A DNA stretch of 64,000 nucleotides, from assembly GCF_002005565.1 (NCBI RefSeq), contig NZ_BDJC01000029.1:27524-91523 (forward strand), written 5' to 3'. Source of the DNA: Streptomyces sp. JHA26. Lineage in GTDB: Bacteria; Actinomycetota; Actinomycetes; Streptomycetales; Streptomycetaceae. Every line of letters starts with the position of its first letter. Within the stretch, counting starts at the first letter, position 1. Below, in pieces: positions 36,237 to 45,974 of the stretch. A program made the position numbers and the translations under genes. The notes under the pieces are model-generated. The model did no database searches. It was not told the origin of the DNA and saw nothing but the letters and a program-made list of their open reading frames with translations.

Positions 36237-37400
36237 CTACGTCAGCCCGGCCGCCCGCGCCCGTTCCACCGCCGGGCCGATCGCCTTGGCGAGCGCCTCG
36301 ACGTCGGCCCCCGTGGAGGTGTGGCCGAGGGAGAAGCGCAGGGTGCCGCGGGCGAGGTCGGGGTCGGTGCCGGTGGCCAGCAGGACGTGGCTGGGCTGGG
36401 CGACGCCGGCGGTGCAGGCGGAGCCGGTGGAGCACTCGATGCCCTGGGCGTCGAGCAGCAGGAGCAGGGAGTCGCCCTCGCAGCCGGGGAAGGTGAAGTG
36501 GGCGTTGGCCGGCAGCCGGTCCACCGGGTCGCCGCCCAGGACGGCGTCCGGGACGGCCGTACGGACCGCGTCGACGAGGGCGTCGCGCAGGGCGCCGATC
36601 TCACGGGCGAACCACTCGCGCTGCTCGGTGGCCAGGCGTCCGGCGACGGCGAAGGAGGCGACGGCGGGCACGTCGAGGGTGCCGGAGCGGACGTGGCGTT
36701 CCTGGCCGCCGCCGTGCAGGACGGGCACGGGGGCGTACTCGCGGCCCAGCAGCAGCGCGCCGATGCCGTAGGGGCCACCGATCTTGTGGCCGGAAACCGT
36801 CATCGCGGCGAGCCCGGAGGCGGCGAAGTCGACCGGGAGCTGACCGACGGCCTGGACCGCGTCGGCGTGCAGCGGAACGTCGAACTCGGCGGCCACGTCG
36901 GCCAGTTCACGGACCGGCATGATCGTGCCGATCTCGTTGTTGGCCCACATGACGGTGGCGAGGGCGACGTCGTCGGGGTCGCGGGCGATGGCCTCGCGCA
37001 GCGCCTCGGGGTGGACGCGGCCGTAGGCGTCGACCGGCAGGTACTCGACGGTCGCGCCCTCGTGCTCGCCGAGCCAGTGGACGGCGTCCAGGACGGCGTG
37101 GTGCTCGACGGGGCTGGCCAGGACCCGGGTGCGGGCCGGGTCGGCGTCGCGGCGGGCCCAGTACAGGCCCTTGACGGCGAGGTTGTCGGCCTCGGTGCCG
37201 CCGGAGGTGTAGACGACTTCGCTGGGGCGGGCGCCGAGGGCGTCGGCGAGAACCTCGCGGGCCTCCTCGACGGTGCGCCGGGCGCGGCGGCCGGACGCGT
37301 GGAGGGAGGAGGCGTTGCCGGTGGCGCCCACGTGCGCGGTGAGTGCCTCGACCGCCTCGGGGAGCATCGGGGTGGTCGCGGCGTGGTCGAGGTAAGCCAT
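36237..37400 (-). CDS. Cysteine desulfurase (NifS/IscS type)
   Basis: 387 aa PLP enzyme: MAYLDHAATTPM, TSGGTEADN, HADAVQAVGQ, PLP-Lys206 in SGHKIGGP, RSGTLDVP, and the persulfide cysteine Cys329 in STGSACTAG. It moves sulfur from cysteine to acceptors; the proximity to mnmA suggests it feeds tRNA thiolation. The short active-site loop is that of IscS/NifS-type enzymes (group I). Converges with the amidase gene (48-nt gap). Confidence 0.95.
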   Translation of the reverse strand: MAYLDHAATTPMLPEAVEALTAHVGATGNASSLHASGRRARRTVEEAREVLADALGARPSEVVYTSGGTEADNLAVKGLYWARRDADPARTRVLASPVEHHAVLDAVHWLGEHEGATVEYLPVDAYGRVHPEALREAIARDPDDVALATVMWANNEIGTIMPVRELADVAAEFDVPLHADAVQAVGQLPVDFAASGLAAMTVSGHKIGGPYGIGALLLGREYAPVPVLHGGGQERHVRSGTLDVPAVASFAVAGRLATEQREWFAREIGALRDALVDAVRTAVPDAVLGGDPVDRLPANAHFTFPGCEGDSLLLLLDAQGIECSTGSACTAGVAQPSHVLLATGTDPDLARGTLRFSLGHTSTGADVEALAKAIGPAVERARAAGLT

Positions 37401-37491
37401 GGTGGGGCCGATTCTACGGGGCGGCCCCGTCCGGCCTCAGATCAAGGTTGGCCTCTTCGGCGGACCGGGACCGGGCCGTGCGGCGGACGGC

Positions 37492-37758
37492 TCACAGACT
37501 CCACGACATCGTGTTGTCCGCGGACATGAACGCCACCAGGACCAGCAGGTCGGCGACGCCCAGGCCGATGCCCAGCAGGGCGCGGCCGCGGCGGGCGGTG
37601 CCCCGCCACAGGGCGACACCGGCCAGCACGATGGCGAGGGGGCCCAGGAAGACGTTGAGGACGAGCAGGCCGAGCAGACCGAGGACGAAGGACGCGACGG
37701 CCATGCCGTCGGTGTCCCGGATGCCGGTCCGGCGGGCGGCCGGTGCGGTGAGCTGCAC
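37492..37758 (-). CDS. Small DUF4190-like membrane protein
   Basis: 88 aa. Two to three hydrophobic helices: MAVASFVLGLLGLLVLNVFLGPLAIVLAGVALW and the ALLGIGLGVADLLVLV stretch, the layout of DUF4190. The GTG at 37758 has AAGGAG at 8 nt. Upstream (58-nt gap) is the 55-aa membrane gene on the same strand, so a two-gene unit is likely, divergent from the TetR gene at 38100. Function unknown. Confidence 0.8.
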   Translation of the reverse strand: MQLTAPAARRTGIRDTDGMAVASFVLGLLGLLVLNVFLGPLAIVLAGVALWRGTARRGRALLGIGLGVADLLVLVAFMSADNTMSWSL

Positions 37759-37816
37759 GGTGTTCTCCTTACGGCGAGTCGGTGGACCGGACGGCGCGTC
37801 GACGCACCGGCGGCGG

Positions 37817-37984
37817 TCAGTGGGCGGAGGTGCTCCGGCGGCGGCCGTGCCGCTCGCGGAGCGCGAAGACGCCGAGCCAGACGGCGATGACCAGGCCGAT
37901 GGCGGCGGAGAAGGTGAGCGGCGCGTGGGCGACGGTGCCCAGGACGGCGCCGAAGAGCAGAAGTGCGACGACGAGAAACAGCAT
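37817..37984 (-). CDS. 55-aa two-TM membrane protein
   Basis: Reads MLFLVVALLLFGAVLGTVAH, then a second hydrophobic helix (AAIGLVIAVWLGVFAL) and a basic His/Arg tail ending STSAH. It is a clean reading frame from ATG 37984 to the stop at 37817, with strong third-position GC. No RBS better than a weak GGGGGAT about 8 nt upstream. Directly faces the TetR gene at 38100 across an operator-like region. Function unknown. Confidence 0.72.
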   Translation of the reverse strand: MLFLVVALLLFGAVLGTVAHAPLTFSAAIGLVIAVWLGVFALRERHGRRRSTSAH

Positions 37985-38010
37985 GGCGCGGATCCCCCAA
38001 CCTTCGGTGA

Positions 38011-38094
38011 ACGGTTGTAGTTACAGTTGTTCACTGACTTCCCAGTCTAGCGCGCCCCATGGGTTTTCAATTCCGGAGAACAGTTGTTAACTAC
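38011..38094. promoter_or_regulatory. Repeated operator-like motif between membrane-protein genes and TetR
   Basis: ACAGTTGTT occurs at 38023-38031 and 38080-38088, within the longer elements gtagttacagttgttc (38017-38032) and gaacagttgttaactac (38078-38094), which resemble each other and contain palindromic pieces (tgtagttaca, agttgttaact). The second lies 6 nt before the TetR ATG. The spacing and similarity suggest a TetR operator controlling both directions. Confidence 0.55.
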
Positions 38095-38099
38095 ATGGT

Positions 38100-38726
38100 A
38101 TGAGTCACACCCTCGGCGTCCGGCAGGCCCAGAAGCAGAAGACCCGTCGGGCGCTCCTGGACGCGGCGCTCGCGCTGCTGGAGGAACAGAGCCTGAGCAG
38201 CCTGGGCCTGCGCGAGGTCACCCGTGCCGTCGGCGTCGCCCCGACCGCCTTCTACCGGCACTTCCGCTCCACCGCCGACCTCGGCGTGGCACTGGTGGAG
38301 GAGGCGCTGGGCAGCCTGCACCCGATGATCCGGACGACGGTGTCGCCCGCGGAGGACAGCGACGAACGGATCGACCGCGCCGTCGGGCTGATCGCCGGCC
38401 ACGTGGCCGCGCACCCCGCCCACGTCCGGTTCATCGCCCGGGAGCGCCACGGCGGGGTGCAGCCGGTGCGAGAGGCCATACGCGACCAGCTGGCCCGGTT
38501 CGCCGAGGAGGTGCAGGCCGAGCTGGCCAAGGACCCGCAGTCGGCGGGCTGGCACGACGACGACCTGCTGATGCTCGCGGGCCTCTACGTCGACCAGATG
38601 CTGAACACGGCCTCGCTGTTCCTGGAGACGCTGCAGGCCCCGGAGGAGGAGCGCCGGCGCGTCGCCGCCGTCGCGACCCGCCGCATGCGTCTGATCAGCA
38701 TCGGCCGCGGGCACTGGCTGGACTGA
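38100..38726 (+). CDS. TetR-family regulator (FabR-like)
   Basis: 208 aa. N-terminal helix-turn-helix with LLDAALALLEEQSLSSLGLREVTRAVGVAPTAFYRHFRSTADLG (residues about 19-65); C-terminal helical domain with ERHGG and YVDQMLN. FabR-type regulators sense unsaturated acyl groups and control membrane lipid genes; this is a similarity of pattern, not proof. The ATG at 38100 follows the repeated ACAGTTGTT motif. Likely regulates itself and the divergent small membrane-protein genes. Confidence 0.88.
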   Translation: MSHTLGVRQAQKQKTRRALLDAALALLEEQSLSSLGLREVTRAVGVAPTAFYRHFRSTADLGVALVEEALGSLHPMIRTTVSPAEDSDERIDRAVGLIAGHVAAHPAHVRFIARERHGGVQPVREAIRDQLARFAEEVQAELAKDPQSAGWHDDDLLMLAGLYVDQMLNTASLFLETLQAPEEERRRVAAVATRRMRLISIGRGHWLD

Positions 38727-38750
38727 CCGGGCGGGGGGGGGACGCGGCAC

Positions 38751-38796
38751 GCGCACCGGGACGCCGGGACCTGTCGGTCCCGGCGTCCCGGTGCGC
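38751..38796. terminator. Bidirectional hairpin terminator
   Basis: Perfect 21-nt inverted repeat, 38751-38771 and 38776-38796, with a 4-nt loop (tgtc). It sits between the convergent TetR gene (stop at 38726) and the thioesterase gene (stop at 38832). Confidence 0.9.
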
Positions 38797-38831
38797 GGCG
38801 GCAGGCGGGGCGGACACCCCCGCGGGGTGCG

Positions 38832-39692
38832 TCAGCCGAGCCGGACCCGGGCCAGCTGACGGGACTGGGCCACCAGGCGGTCGGCGCTGTCCCAGACCTC
38901 GGCGTCCTCCTCCAGGAAGCCGCCGGCGAGGTTGCGGGTGGTGATGGAGACGCGCAGCGGTCCCGGTGCCGGGCGGCAGCGCACGTGGACGGTCAGCTCG
39001 ACCGTCGGCACCCAGCCCTTCAGCCCGAGCTCGAAGGCGGTCGGGGGCAGCGCGTCCACCGCGAGGAGCAGCGAGAGGGGATCGGCGTCGCGGCCGTCGG
39101 CGAGCCCGAACCAGGCCCGCATCTCCCCCTTGCCCGAGGGCTGCCCGAGGGCCCAGCCCAGGGTGGCGGGGTCCAGCTTGAGCATCAGCCGGTCGGCGAT
39201 GGCGGAGCTGCCCTCCAGCGGGGCGGGGGCGTCCTGCGGGCCGAAGCACTGCTCCATGGGCGGGATCGCGGGCGGCCTCGCCGACGTGCGGACGTCGTCG
39301 GGCAGCGCGCCGAGGTCGCCGTAGGAGGCGAGGACGCGGATGCGCTCGACCTCGTCGCCCTCGTCGTCGTACTGGAACAGGGACGCCTGACCGGTGGAGA
39401 GCGTACGGCCGGTGCGGACCGTCTGCGTGCGGACGACCGCCGGACCCGGCCGGGACGCGGTGAGGTAGTGCGCCGAGATCGTGAAGGGGTCCGGGTGCGG
39501 CAGGGCGTCCCCGAGGGCGCGGCCCAGGACGGCCAGCAGATAGCCGCCGTTGACGGCACTGATGATCGTCCAACCGGCGGAGAGGTCGACGTCGTAGACG
39601 CCGGGCGCGCGCCGGGTGACACCGGTGTCCCGGTCGAACTCGCTGTCGCCGATGGTGGCCCGCAGGGCCGGTGTGGATGCTGCTTCTGGCAT
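38832..39692 (-). CDS. Thioesterase-superfamily (hotdog) protein
   Basis: 286 aa, acyl-CoA thioesterase-like double hotdog. N-terminal half VYDVDLSAGWTIISAVNGGYLLAVLGRAL with NGGYL is the recognisable acyl-CoA-binding piece; PHPDPFTISAHYL and the C-terminal VELTVHVRCRPAPGPLRVS segments match thioesterase family pieces. Cytosolic; acyl-CoA substrate unknown. The ATG at 39692 is preceded by an A/T-rich tract rather than a clear ribosome site. Confidence 0.85.
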   Translation of the reverse strand: MPEAASTPALRATIGDSEFDRDTGVTRRAPGVYDVDLSAGWTIISAVNGGYLLAVLGRALGDALPHPDPFTISAHYLTASRPGPAVVRTQTVRTGRTLSTGQASLFQYDDEGDEVERIRVLASYGDLGALPDDVRTSARPPAIPPMEQCFGPQDAPAPLEGSSAIADRLMLKLDPATLGWALGQPSGKGEMRAWFGLADGRDADPLSLLLAVDALPPTAFELGLKGWVPTVELTVHVRCRPAPGPLRVSITTRNLAGGFLEEDAEVWDSADRLVAQSRQLARVRLG

Positions 39693-39755
39693 GGCCGCAC
39701 AGTACAACAGGAAACTACTAAGCGGTAGCTTTCCTCTTTTCCCCCGGCAGGGACC

Positions 39756-40415
39756 TCACTCCCCCTCGACGACCGTCGACCGTCGGTTCCACGCGCGCGG
39801 CGCCCGCCAGTGGAAGCGCATCGCCAGCAGGCGCAGCACGAAGGCGGTGACCACCGCAAGGCCGCTGGTGACCGGGCTCAGCGCCTCGAAGCGGATGCAC
39901 ACGGCGACCATGGCGGCGCCGACGATGGCCGGGACGGCGTACAGGTCGCGGTCCCAGCGCAGCAGCGACGGCACCTCGTTGGCCAGCACGTCGCGCAGCA
40001 CACCGCCGCCCACGGCGGTGGCCAGGCCGAGACAGGCGGAGGCGGTCAGGCCGAGCCCGTAGTCGTACGCCTTGGTCGTGCCGGCGACGCAGAACAGGCC
40101 GAGACCGGCCGCGTCGAAGACGTTGACGCCGGTCTGGAGCCGTTCGACGTGCGGATGGAGGAAGAAGACCAGCACGGTGGCGAGCAGCGGGGTCAGGAAG
40201 TACCCGAGGTCCGTGAACGCCGCGGGCGGCACCGCCCCGATGATCAGGTCCCGGAACAGCCCGCCGCCCAGCGCGGTGACCTCGGCGAGAACGGCTATGC
40301 CGAACACGTCGAAGTTCTTGCGGACGGCCAGTAGCGCGCCCGAGATGGCGAAGACGAAGATGCCGATCAGGTCGAGCGTGTGCTGCACGGTCGGGCTGAA
40401 GAGTTGCTCGTACAC
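39756..40415 (-). CDS. TRIC/YadS (UPF0126) membrane protein
   Basis: 219 aa, about 7 TM helices in two repeats, each carrying a GGG-x2-RD motif: GGGLFRD and GGGVLRD. Prokaryotic TRIC proteins are trimeric cation channels; YadS relatives are linked to glycine uptake. The GTG at 40415 is preferred over the GTG at 40436 because AGGTGAG lies 8-9 nt before it. Same strand as, and downstream of, the peptide transporter operon but separated by a terminator. Confidence 0.9.
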   Translation of the reverse strand: MYEQLFSPTVQHTLDLIGIFVFAISGALLAVRKNFDVFGIAVLAEVTALGGGLFRDLIIGAVPPAAFTDLGYFLTPLLATVLVFFLHPHVERLQTGVNVFDAAGLGLFCVAGTTKAYDYGLGLTASACLGLATAVGGGVLRDVLANEVPSLLRWDRDLYAVPAIVGAAMVAVCIRFEALSPVTSGLAVVTAFVLRLLAMRFHWRAPRAWNRRSTVVEGE

Positions 40416-40435
40416 CCTGCCATTCTCACCTGTCA

Positions 40436-40472
40436 CCGAGCCCCCGCCTTACAAACGAAGGCGGGGGCTCGG
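40436..40472 (-). terminator. Hairpin terminator at the end of the peptide ABC importer operon
   Basis: 15-nt inverted repeat, 40436-40450 (ccgagcccccgcctt) and 40458-40472, 7-nt loop (acaaacg). Lies 13 nt after the last ATPase gene stop. A TT just before the loop and A residues within it are the only AT-rich part. Confidence 0.8.
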
Positions 40473-40484
40473 CGGGTGGGCGGG

Positions 40485-41992
<1,508 letters not shown>

Positions 41993-41996
<4 letters not shown>

Positions 41997-43090
41997 AGCT
42001 TCGGCGCAATCTCTTCGGTCCAGATCCGCGTGCGGTCCTCCGGCGAGAGGTGACAGGCGGAGAAGTGCCCGCTGCCGACCTGCTGGAGCTCCGGGCGCAC
42101 GGTACGGGTGACATCCCCCTTGGGGAGGTCCGCGTACGGGCAGCGGGGGTGGAAGGCGCAGCCCGAAGGGACGTTGATGAGGCTCGGCGGCGAGCCCTTG
42201 ACCGGGATGAGCCGCTCGGAGGTCTCGCGGTCGATGCGCGGCATCGAGCCGAGCAGACCCCAGGTGTACGGGTGCTGCGGCCGCTCGAAGACGTCGGCGA
42301 CCGAACCGCGCTCCACGCACCGGCCGCCGTACATCACCAGGACGTCGTCGGCGATCTCGGCGACCACGCCGAGATCGTGGGTGATCAGGACGACCGCGGA
42401 GCCGAACTCCTTCTGCAGGTCCCGGATGAGGTCGAGGATCTGCGCCTGGACGGTCACGTCCAGGGCGGTCGTCGGCTCGTCCGCGATGAGCAGCTCGGGG
42501 TTGTTGACCAGCGCCATCGCGATCATCGCGCGCTGGCGCATGCCGCCGGAGAACTCGTGCGGGTAGCTGTCGACGCGCTTGCCGGGCTCGGGGATGCCGA
42601 CCCGGTCGAGCATCTCGACCGCCCGCTTGCGCGCGGTCTTCTTGCTGACGTCGTGGTGGACCCGGTACGCCTCCACGATCTGGTTGCCGATCGTGTAGTA
42701 CGGGTGCATCGCGGACAGCGGGTCCTGGAAGATCATCGCCATCTCGCGGCCGCGCAGCCGGCGGACCTCGTCCGGGTCGGCGGAGACGAGCTCCTTGCCG
42801 CCGAGCCAGATCTCGCCGGACATCTGCACGTTCTTGCCGCGCGAGCCGAGCCGGTGCAGGCCCATGATGGCGAGCGAGGTGACGGACTTGCCGGAACCCG
42901 ACTCGCCGACGATGCAGAGGGTCTTGCCCTTCTCCACCTGGAAGCTGAGCCCGTCGACGGACTTGACCAGACCGTCGTCGGTGGGGAAGTGCACCTTGAG
43001 GTCGCGGACCGCGAGGAACGCGTCGGGCGCGCTCGAGGGCGTGGTCGTGGGCTCGCCCACGGCGGCCCCGGTCTTGGAGAGTTCGGTCAC
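41993..43090 (-). CDS. Peptide ABC transporter ATPase (DppD/OppD type)
   Basis: 365 aa. Walker A GESGSGKSV (near residue 60), Q-loop MIFQDPLSAMHPYYTIG, signature SGGMRQR, Walker B LLIADEPTTALD, and the oligopeptide-transporter C-terminal extension with paired cysteines (SGCAFHPRCPYA and a later SACH). Powers import with the other ATPase. The GTG at 43090 overlaps the permease stop by 4 nt, so translation is coupled. Confidence 0.95.
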
Positions 43091-44094
43091 GAGAGCCTCA
43101 CGCGTGGGTCGGCGGCGGCGTACAGCAGGTCCACCAGGAGATTGGCGATCACGACGAAGAAGGCTGCGAGCAGGGTGACGCCGAGGATCTTGGGCAGGTC
43201 GTTGTCGGTGATGCCCTGCACCGCGTACTGGCCGATGCCGGGCAGCGAGAAGACCTTCTCGGTGATCACGGCGCCGCCGAGCAGCAGGCCGAGGTCCATG
43301 CCGAAGACGGTGATGATCGGCGTCAGCGCGGCCCGCAGCCCGTGCCGGGCCACGACTTTGCGCTCCCGCAGGCCCTTGGCGCGGGCCGTGCGGATGAAGT
43401 CCTCGTTCATCGTCTCCAGCATGCCGGAGCGGGTCAGCCGCGCGTAGATGGCGGAGTAGAGCAGGGCCAGCGAGCACCAGGCCGGGATGAGCGTGTTGGC
43501 CCACTGGGCCGGGTTCTCGGTGAACGGTATATAGGTGCGGCCGAAGATCGGCCACTGGAAGGTGAACAGCAGCAGCGCCAGGTTGCCCGTGAAGAACATG
43601 GGCAGCGAGACACCGGCGAGCGCGACGCCCATGAAGGTGCGGTCGAAGAGACTGCGGGGCTTCAGCGCGGAGATCACGCCGATCAGGACACCCGACACCA
43701 GCCACAGCACGGCGGCACCGCCGGCCAGCGAGAGGGTCACCGGGAGGCGCGAGGTGAGCTGCGGCCAGATGGCCTCGTGGGTCTTGAAGGAGTAGCCGAA
43801 GCAGGGCGCGTCGCACTGCGCCGTGGTGGGGCCCAGGTTGTAGGTGGCGCCGCTGACGATCCCCTTGATGAAGTGCCAGTACTGGACGTAGAGGGGCTCG
43901 TCCAGACCGAGGTTCTGCTTGACCGCGAGGATGTCTGCCTTCGTCGGACTCTTTCCGATGTACTGCTGCGCGAGCTGGTCGGCGGTCTGACCGGCGAGCC
44001 GCGGCAGCAGGAAGAAGATCGCGAAGGTGACCGCGGTGACGACCAGCAGCAGGATCACTGCCGCGAACGTCCGACGGAGGATGTACGAGATCAC
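43087..44094 (-). CDS. Peptide ABC transporter permease (DppB type)
   Basis: 335 aa, six TM helices. MISYILRRTFAAVILLLVVTAVTFAIFFLLP start, and the EAA coupling loop DFIRTARAKGLRERKVVARHGLRAALTPI near residues 230-260. A long periplasmic loop between TM1 and TM2. Pairs with the DppC-type permease at 45975-46973. Upstream on the same strand is the binding-protein gene, separated by a 13-bp hairpin. Confidence 0.95.
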   Translation of the reverse strand: MISYILRRTFAAVILLLVVTAVTFAIFFLLPRLAGQTADQLAQQYIGKSPTKADILAVKQNLGLDEPLYVQYWHFIKGIVSGATYNLGPTTAQCDAPCFGYSFKTHEAIWPQLTSRLPVTLSLAGGAAVLWLVSGVLIGVISALKPRSLFDRTFMGVALAGVSLPMFFTGNLALLLFTFQWPIFGRTYIPFTENPAQWANTLIPAWCSLALLYSAIYARLTRSGMLETMNEDFIRTARAKGLRERKVVARHGLRAALTPIITVFGMDLGLLLGGAVITEKVFSLPGIGQYAVQGITDNDLPKILGVTLLAAFFVVIANLLVDLLYAAADPRVRLS

Positions 44095-44107
44095 GGGGAC
44101 CGGCGCT

Positions 44108-44139
44108 GGTGCCCGCGGGCCGCGAAGCCCGCGGGCACC
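44108..44139 (-). terminator. Intra-operon hairpin between binding-protein and permease genes
   Basis: Perfect 13-nt inverted repeat, 44108-44120 and 44127-44139, 6-nt loop (cgcgaa), in the 69-nt gap after the binding-protein stop at 44164. Such hairpins commonly protect upstream mRNA or partly terminate, so that the binding protein is made in excess of the membrane components. Confidence 0.72.
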
Positions 44140-44163
44140 AATGCCTTCACCTGCCTTCCGGGG

Positions 44164-45915
44164 CTACTTCTTGGTCGTGCCGATGTTGAGGTAGTCGTAC
44201 TGACCGCTGAACGCCGCCGTGGACACCAGGTTGGTGTAGGTGGTCGGGCGGTACAGCAGGACCTTGAAGTAGGTCAGCGGGACGAGGGTGGCCAGGTCCA
44301 TCGCACGCTTGTCGATCTGCGCGTACATCGCGTTGCGCTCGGTGTCGCTCTCGGTGGCGATGGCCTTCTCGAGCGTCTCGTTGATCTGCTTGTCGTTGAT
44401 GTACGACAGGTTGGTGTTGCCCGAGGCGCCGATCGCGTCACCGTGCAGGATCTGCTGGAGGAAGCCGTAGCCGGACGGCCAGTCGGCACCCCACTGCATC
44501 ATGTGCAGACCGATGTTCTGCTTCTTGTCGAACGTCGGCACACCCACGTAGTCGGTGAAGTACTTGCCCGACGGGTACTGCTTCAGGCTGGCGTTGATGC
44601 CGACCTTCTTCAGCGCGGCGATGATCGCGGTGGCCGCGTCGATCTCCTGCGGGCGGTCGCTGCGCGCCGAGATGTTGGTGTTGATGCTGGTCTTGCCGCA
44701 GGCCTTCAGCTGCTCCTTGGCCTTGGCGACGTCGCCCTTGTTGCCTTCCGTCGCGTAGGTCTCGGCCTTCGCGTAGCCGGTGATGTCCGGCGGGAGGACG
44801 GTGGTGGCGATCTCACCGCGGATCGGGCCGCCGAGGGCGGTCTGCACCGAGACCTTGTCGATGGCGTACTCGACGGCCTTGCGGCACTCGACCTTGTCGA
44901 ACGGCGCGACCTGGGAGTTGATCGCCATGTAGACCAGGCGGCCACCATAGGTGTTGTCGGTGTTGGCCTTCAGGGAGGCGTCGTTGACGACCTTCGCCTG
45001 CGTGGCGGCCTGGACGCCCGTGCCGCCGAGGTCGATCGCGGTGCCGGCCTGGACGTCCTGGTCGATCGTCTCCGGGTTGACCTTGAGCTTGACGACGATC
45101 TTGTCCGGGTACTGCTTGCGCAGCGGGTCCGTCTTCGGGTCCCAGTTCTCGTTGCGGACGAGGACGGCCTGCTTGCCCTCCTCGTAGCTCTCGAACTTGT
45201 ACGAGCCGGAGGACACGATGCTCTTGACGTAGTCGACGCCCTTGTCCTTGGCCTGGGGCACCGGGGCCGTCTGCGGCGTCGCGACCAGGTAGTCGAACTC
45301 CTGGAAGGAACGGTTCAGGTGGAAGACGATCGTGGTGTCGTCCGGCGTCTCGATGGACTTCAGGCCCTCGGGGCTCTTGTCCTTGTACGGACCCTTGTAC
45401 TTGTCGCCGCCCTCCATGAACTGCTGGAAGTAGTTCGGGCCGAGCGAGAGCACGTCACGCGCGAAGTTGGACCGCTCGACGGCGTACTTGACGTCCTTCG
45501 AGGTGATCGGGGTGCCGTCCTGGTACTTCAGGCCCGCACGCAGCTTGTACGTCCAGGTCTTGCCGCCGTCGCTCGGCACGCCCTTGCTCGCGGCGAGGTC
45601 CGGGACCAGGGTGTTGCCCTCCTCGCCCGCGGCGGGCTTGAAGGTCATCAGCGGGCGGGCGTACAGCCGGCTGAGGTTGTACATGTACGCGTAGTACGTG
45701 TTGCCGGGGTCGAAGGAGTCCGGGACGTCCGACAACTCGTACGTGACCGTCCCACCCTTCTGGGTGGAGGCGTTGACGACACCCTTGGTCGCTGCGTTGG
45801 CCTCAGCCGACTTCTTACCGTTGTTGTCCGAGCTGTCATCGGCCTTGCTGCAAGCCGAAAGCAGCAAGCTCGCACTGCCGATGGCCGCGACCGCGGCCAG
45901 CGCTGACCTTCGCAT
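44164..45915 (-). CDS. Peptide-binding lipoprotein of the ABC importer
   Basis: 583 aa SBP_bac_5-family extracellular solute-binding protein. Signal peptide MRRSALAAVAAIGSASLLLSAC with lipobox LLSAC. Family features: an early FDPGNTYYAYMYNLSRLYARPLM stretch, TWTYKLRAGLKYQDGTPITSKDVKYAVER, ELLAT-like C-terminal domain. The ATG at 45915 is preferred over 45936 and 45945 because the GGAGGGGA ribosome site lies between them, 12 nt before. Sits second in the operon, an uncommon order (C-A-B-D-F). Confidence 0.95.
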   Translation of the reverse strand: MRRSALAAVAAIGSASLLLSACSKADDSSDNNGKKSAEANAATKGVVNASTQKGGTVTYELSDVPDSFDPGNTYYAYMYNLSRLYARPLMTFKPAAGEEGNTLVPDLAASKGVPSDGGKTWTYKLRAGLKYQDGTPITSKDVKYAVERSNFARDVLSLGPNYFQQFMEGGDKYKGPYKDKSPEGLKSIETPDDTTIVFHLNRSFQEFDYLVATPQTAPVPQAKDKGVDYVKSIVSSGSYKFESYEEGKQAVLVRNENWDPKTDPLRKQYPDKIVVKLKVNPETIDQDVQAGTAIDLGGTGVQAATQAKVVNDASLKANTDNTYGGRLVYMAINSQVAPFDKVECRKAVEYAIDKVSVQTALGGPIRGEIATTVLPPDITGYAKAETYATEGNKGDVAKAKEQLKACGKTSINTNISARSDRPQEIDAATAIIAALKKVGINASLKQYPSGKYFTDYVGVPTFDKKQNIGLHMMQWGADWPSGYGFLQQILHGDAIGASGNTNLSYINDKQINETLEKAIATESDTERNAMYAQIDKRAMDLATLVPLTYFKVLLYRPTTYTNLVSTAAFSGQYDYLNIGTTKK

Positions 45916-45974
45916 GATGGTCTGCTTCCCCTCCATTGTTGGCAAATCTTTGGGTCTCTCGCGGCAGTCGCCGG

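Noticed and set aside
43342..45906. 854-codon plus-strand frame over the peptide importer genes
   Set aside because: Antisense shadow of binding protein and permease.
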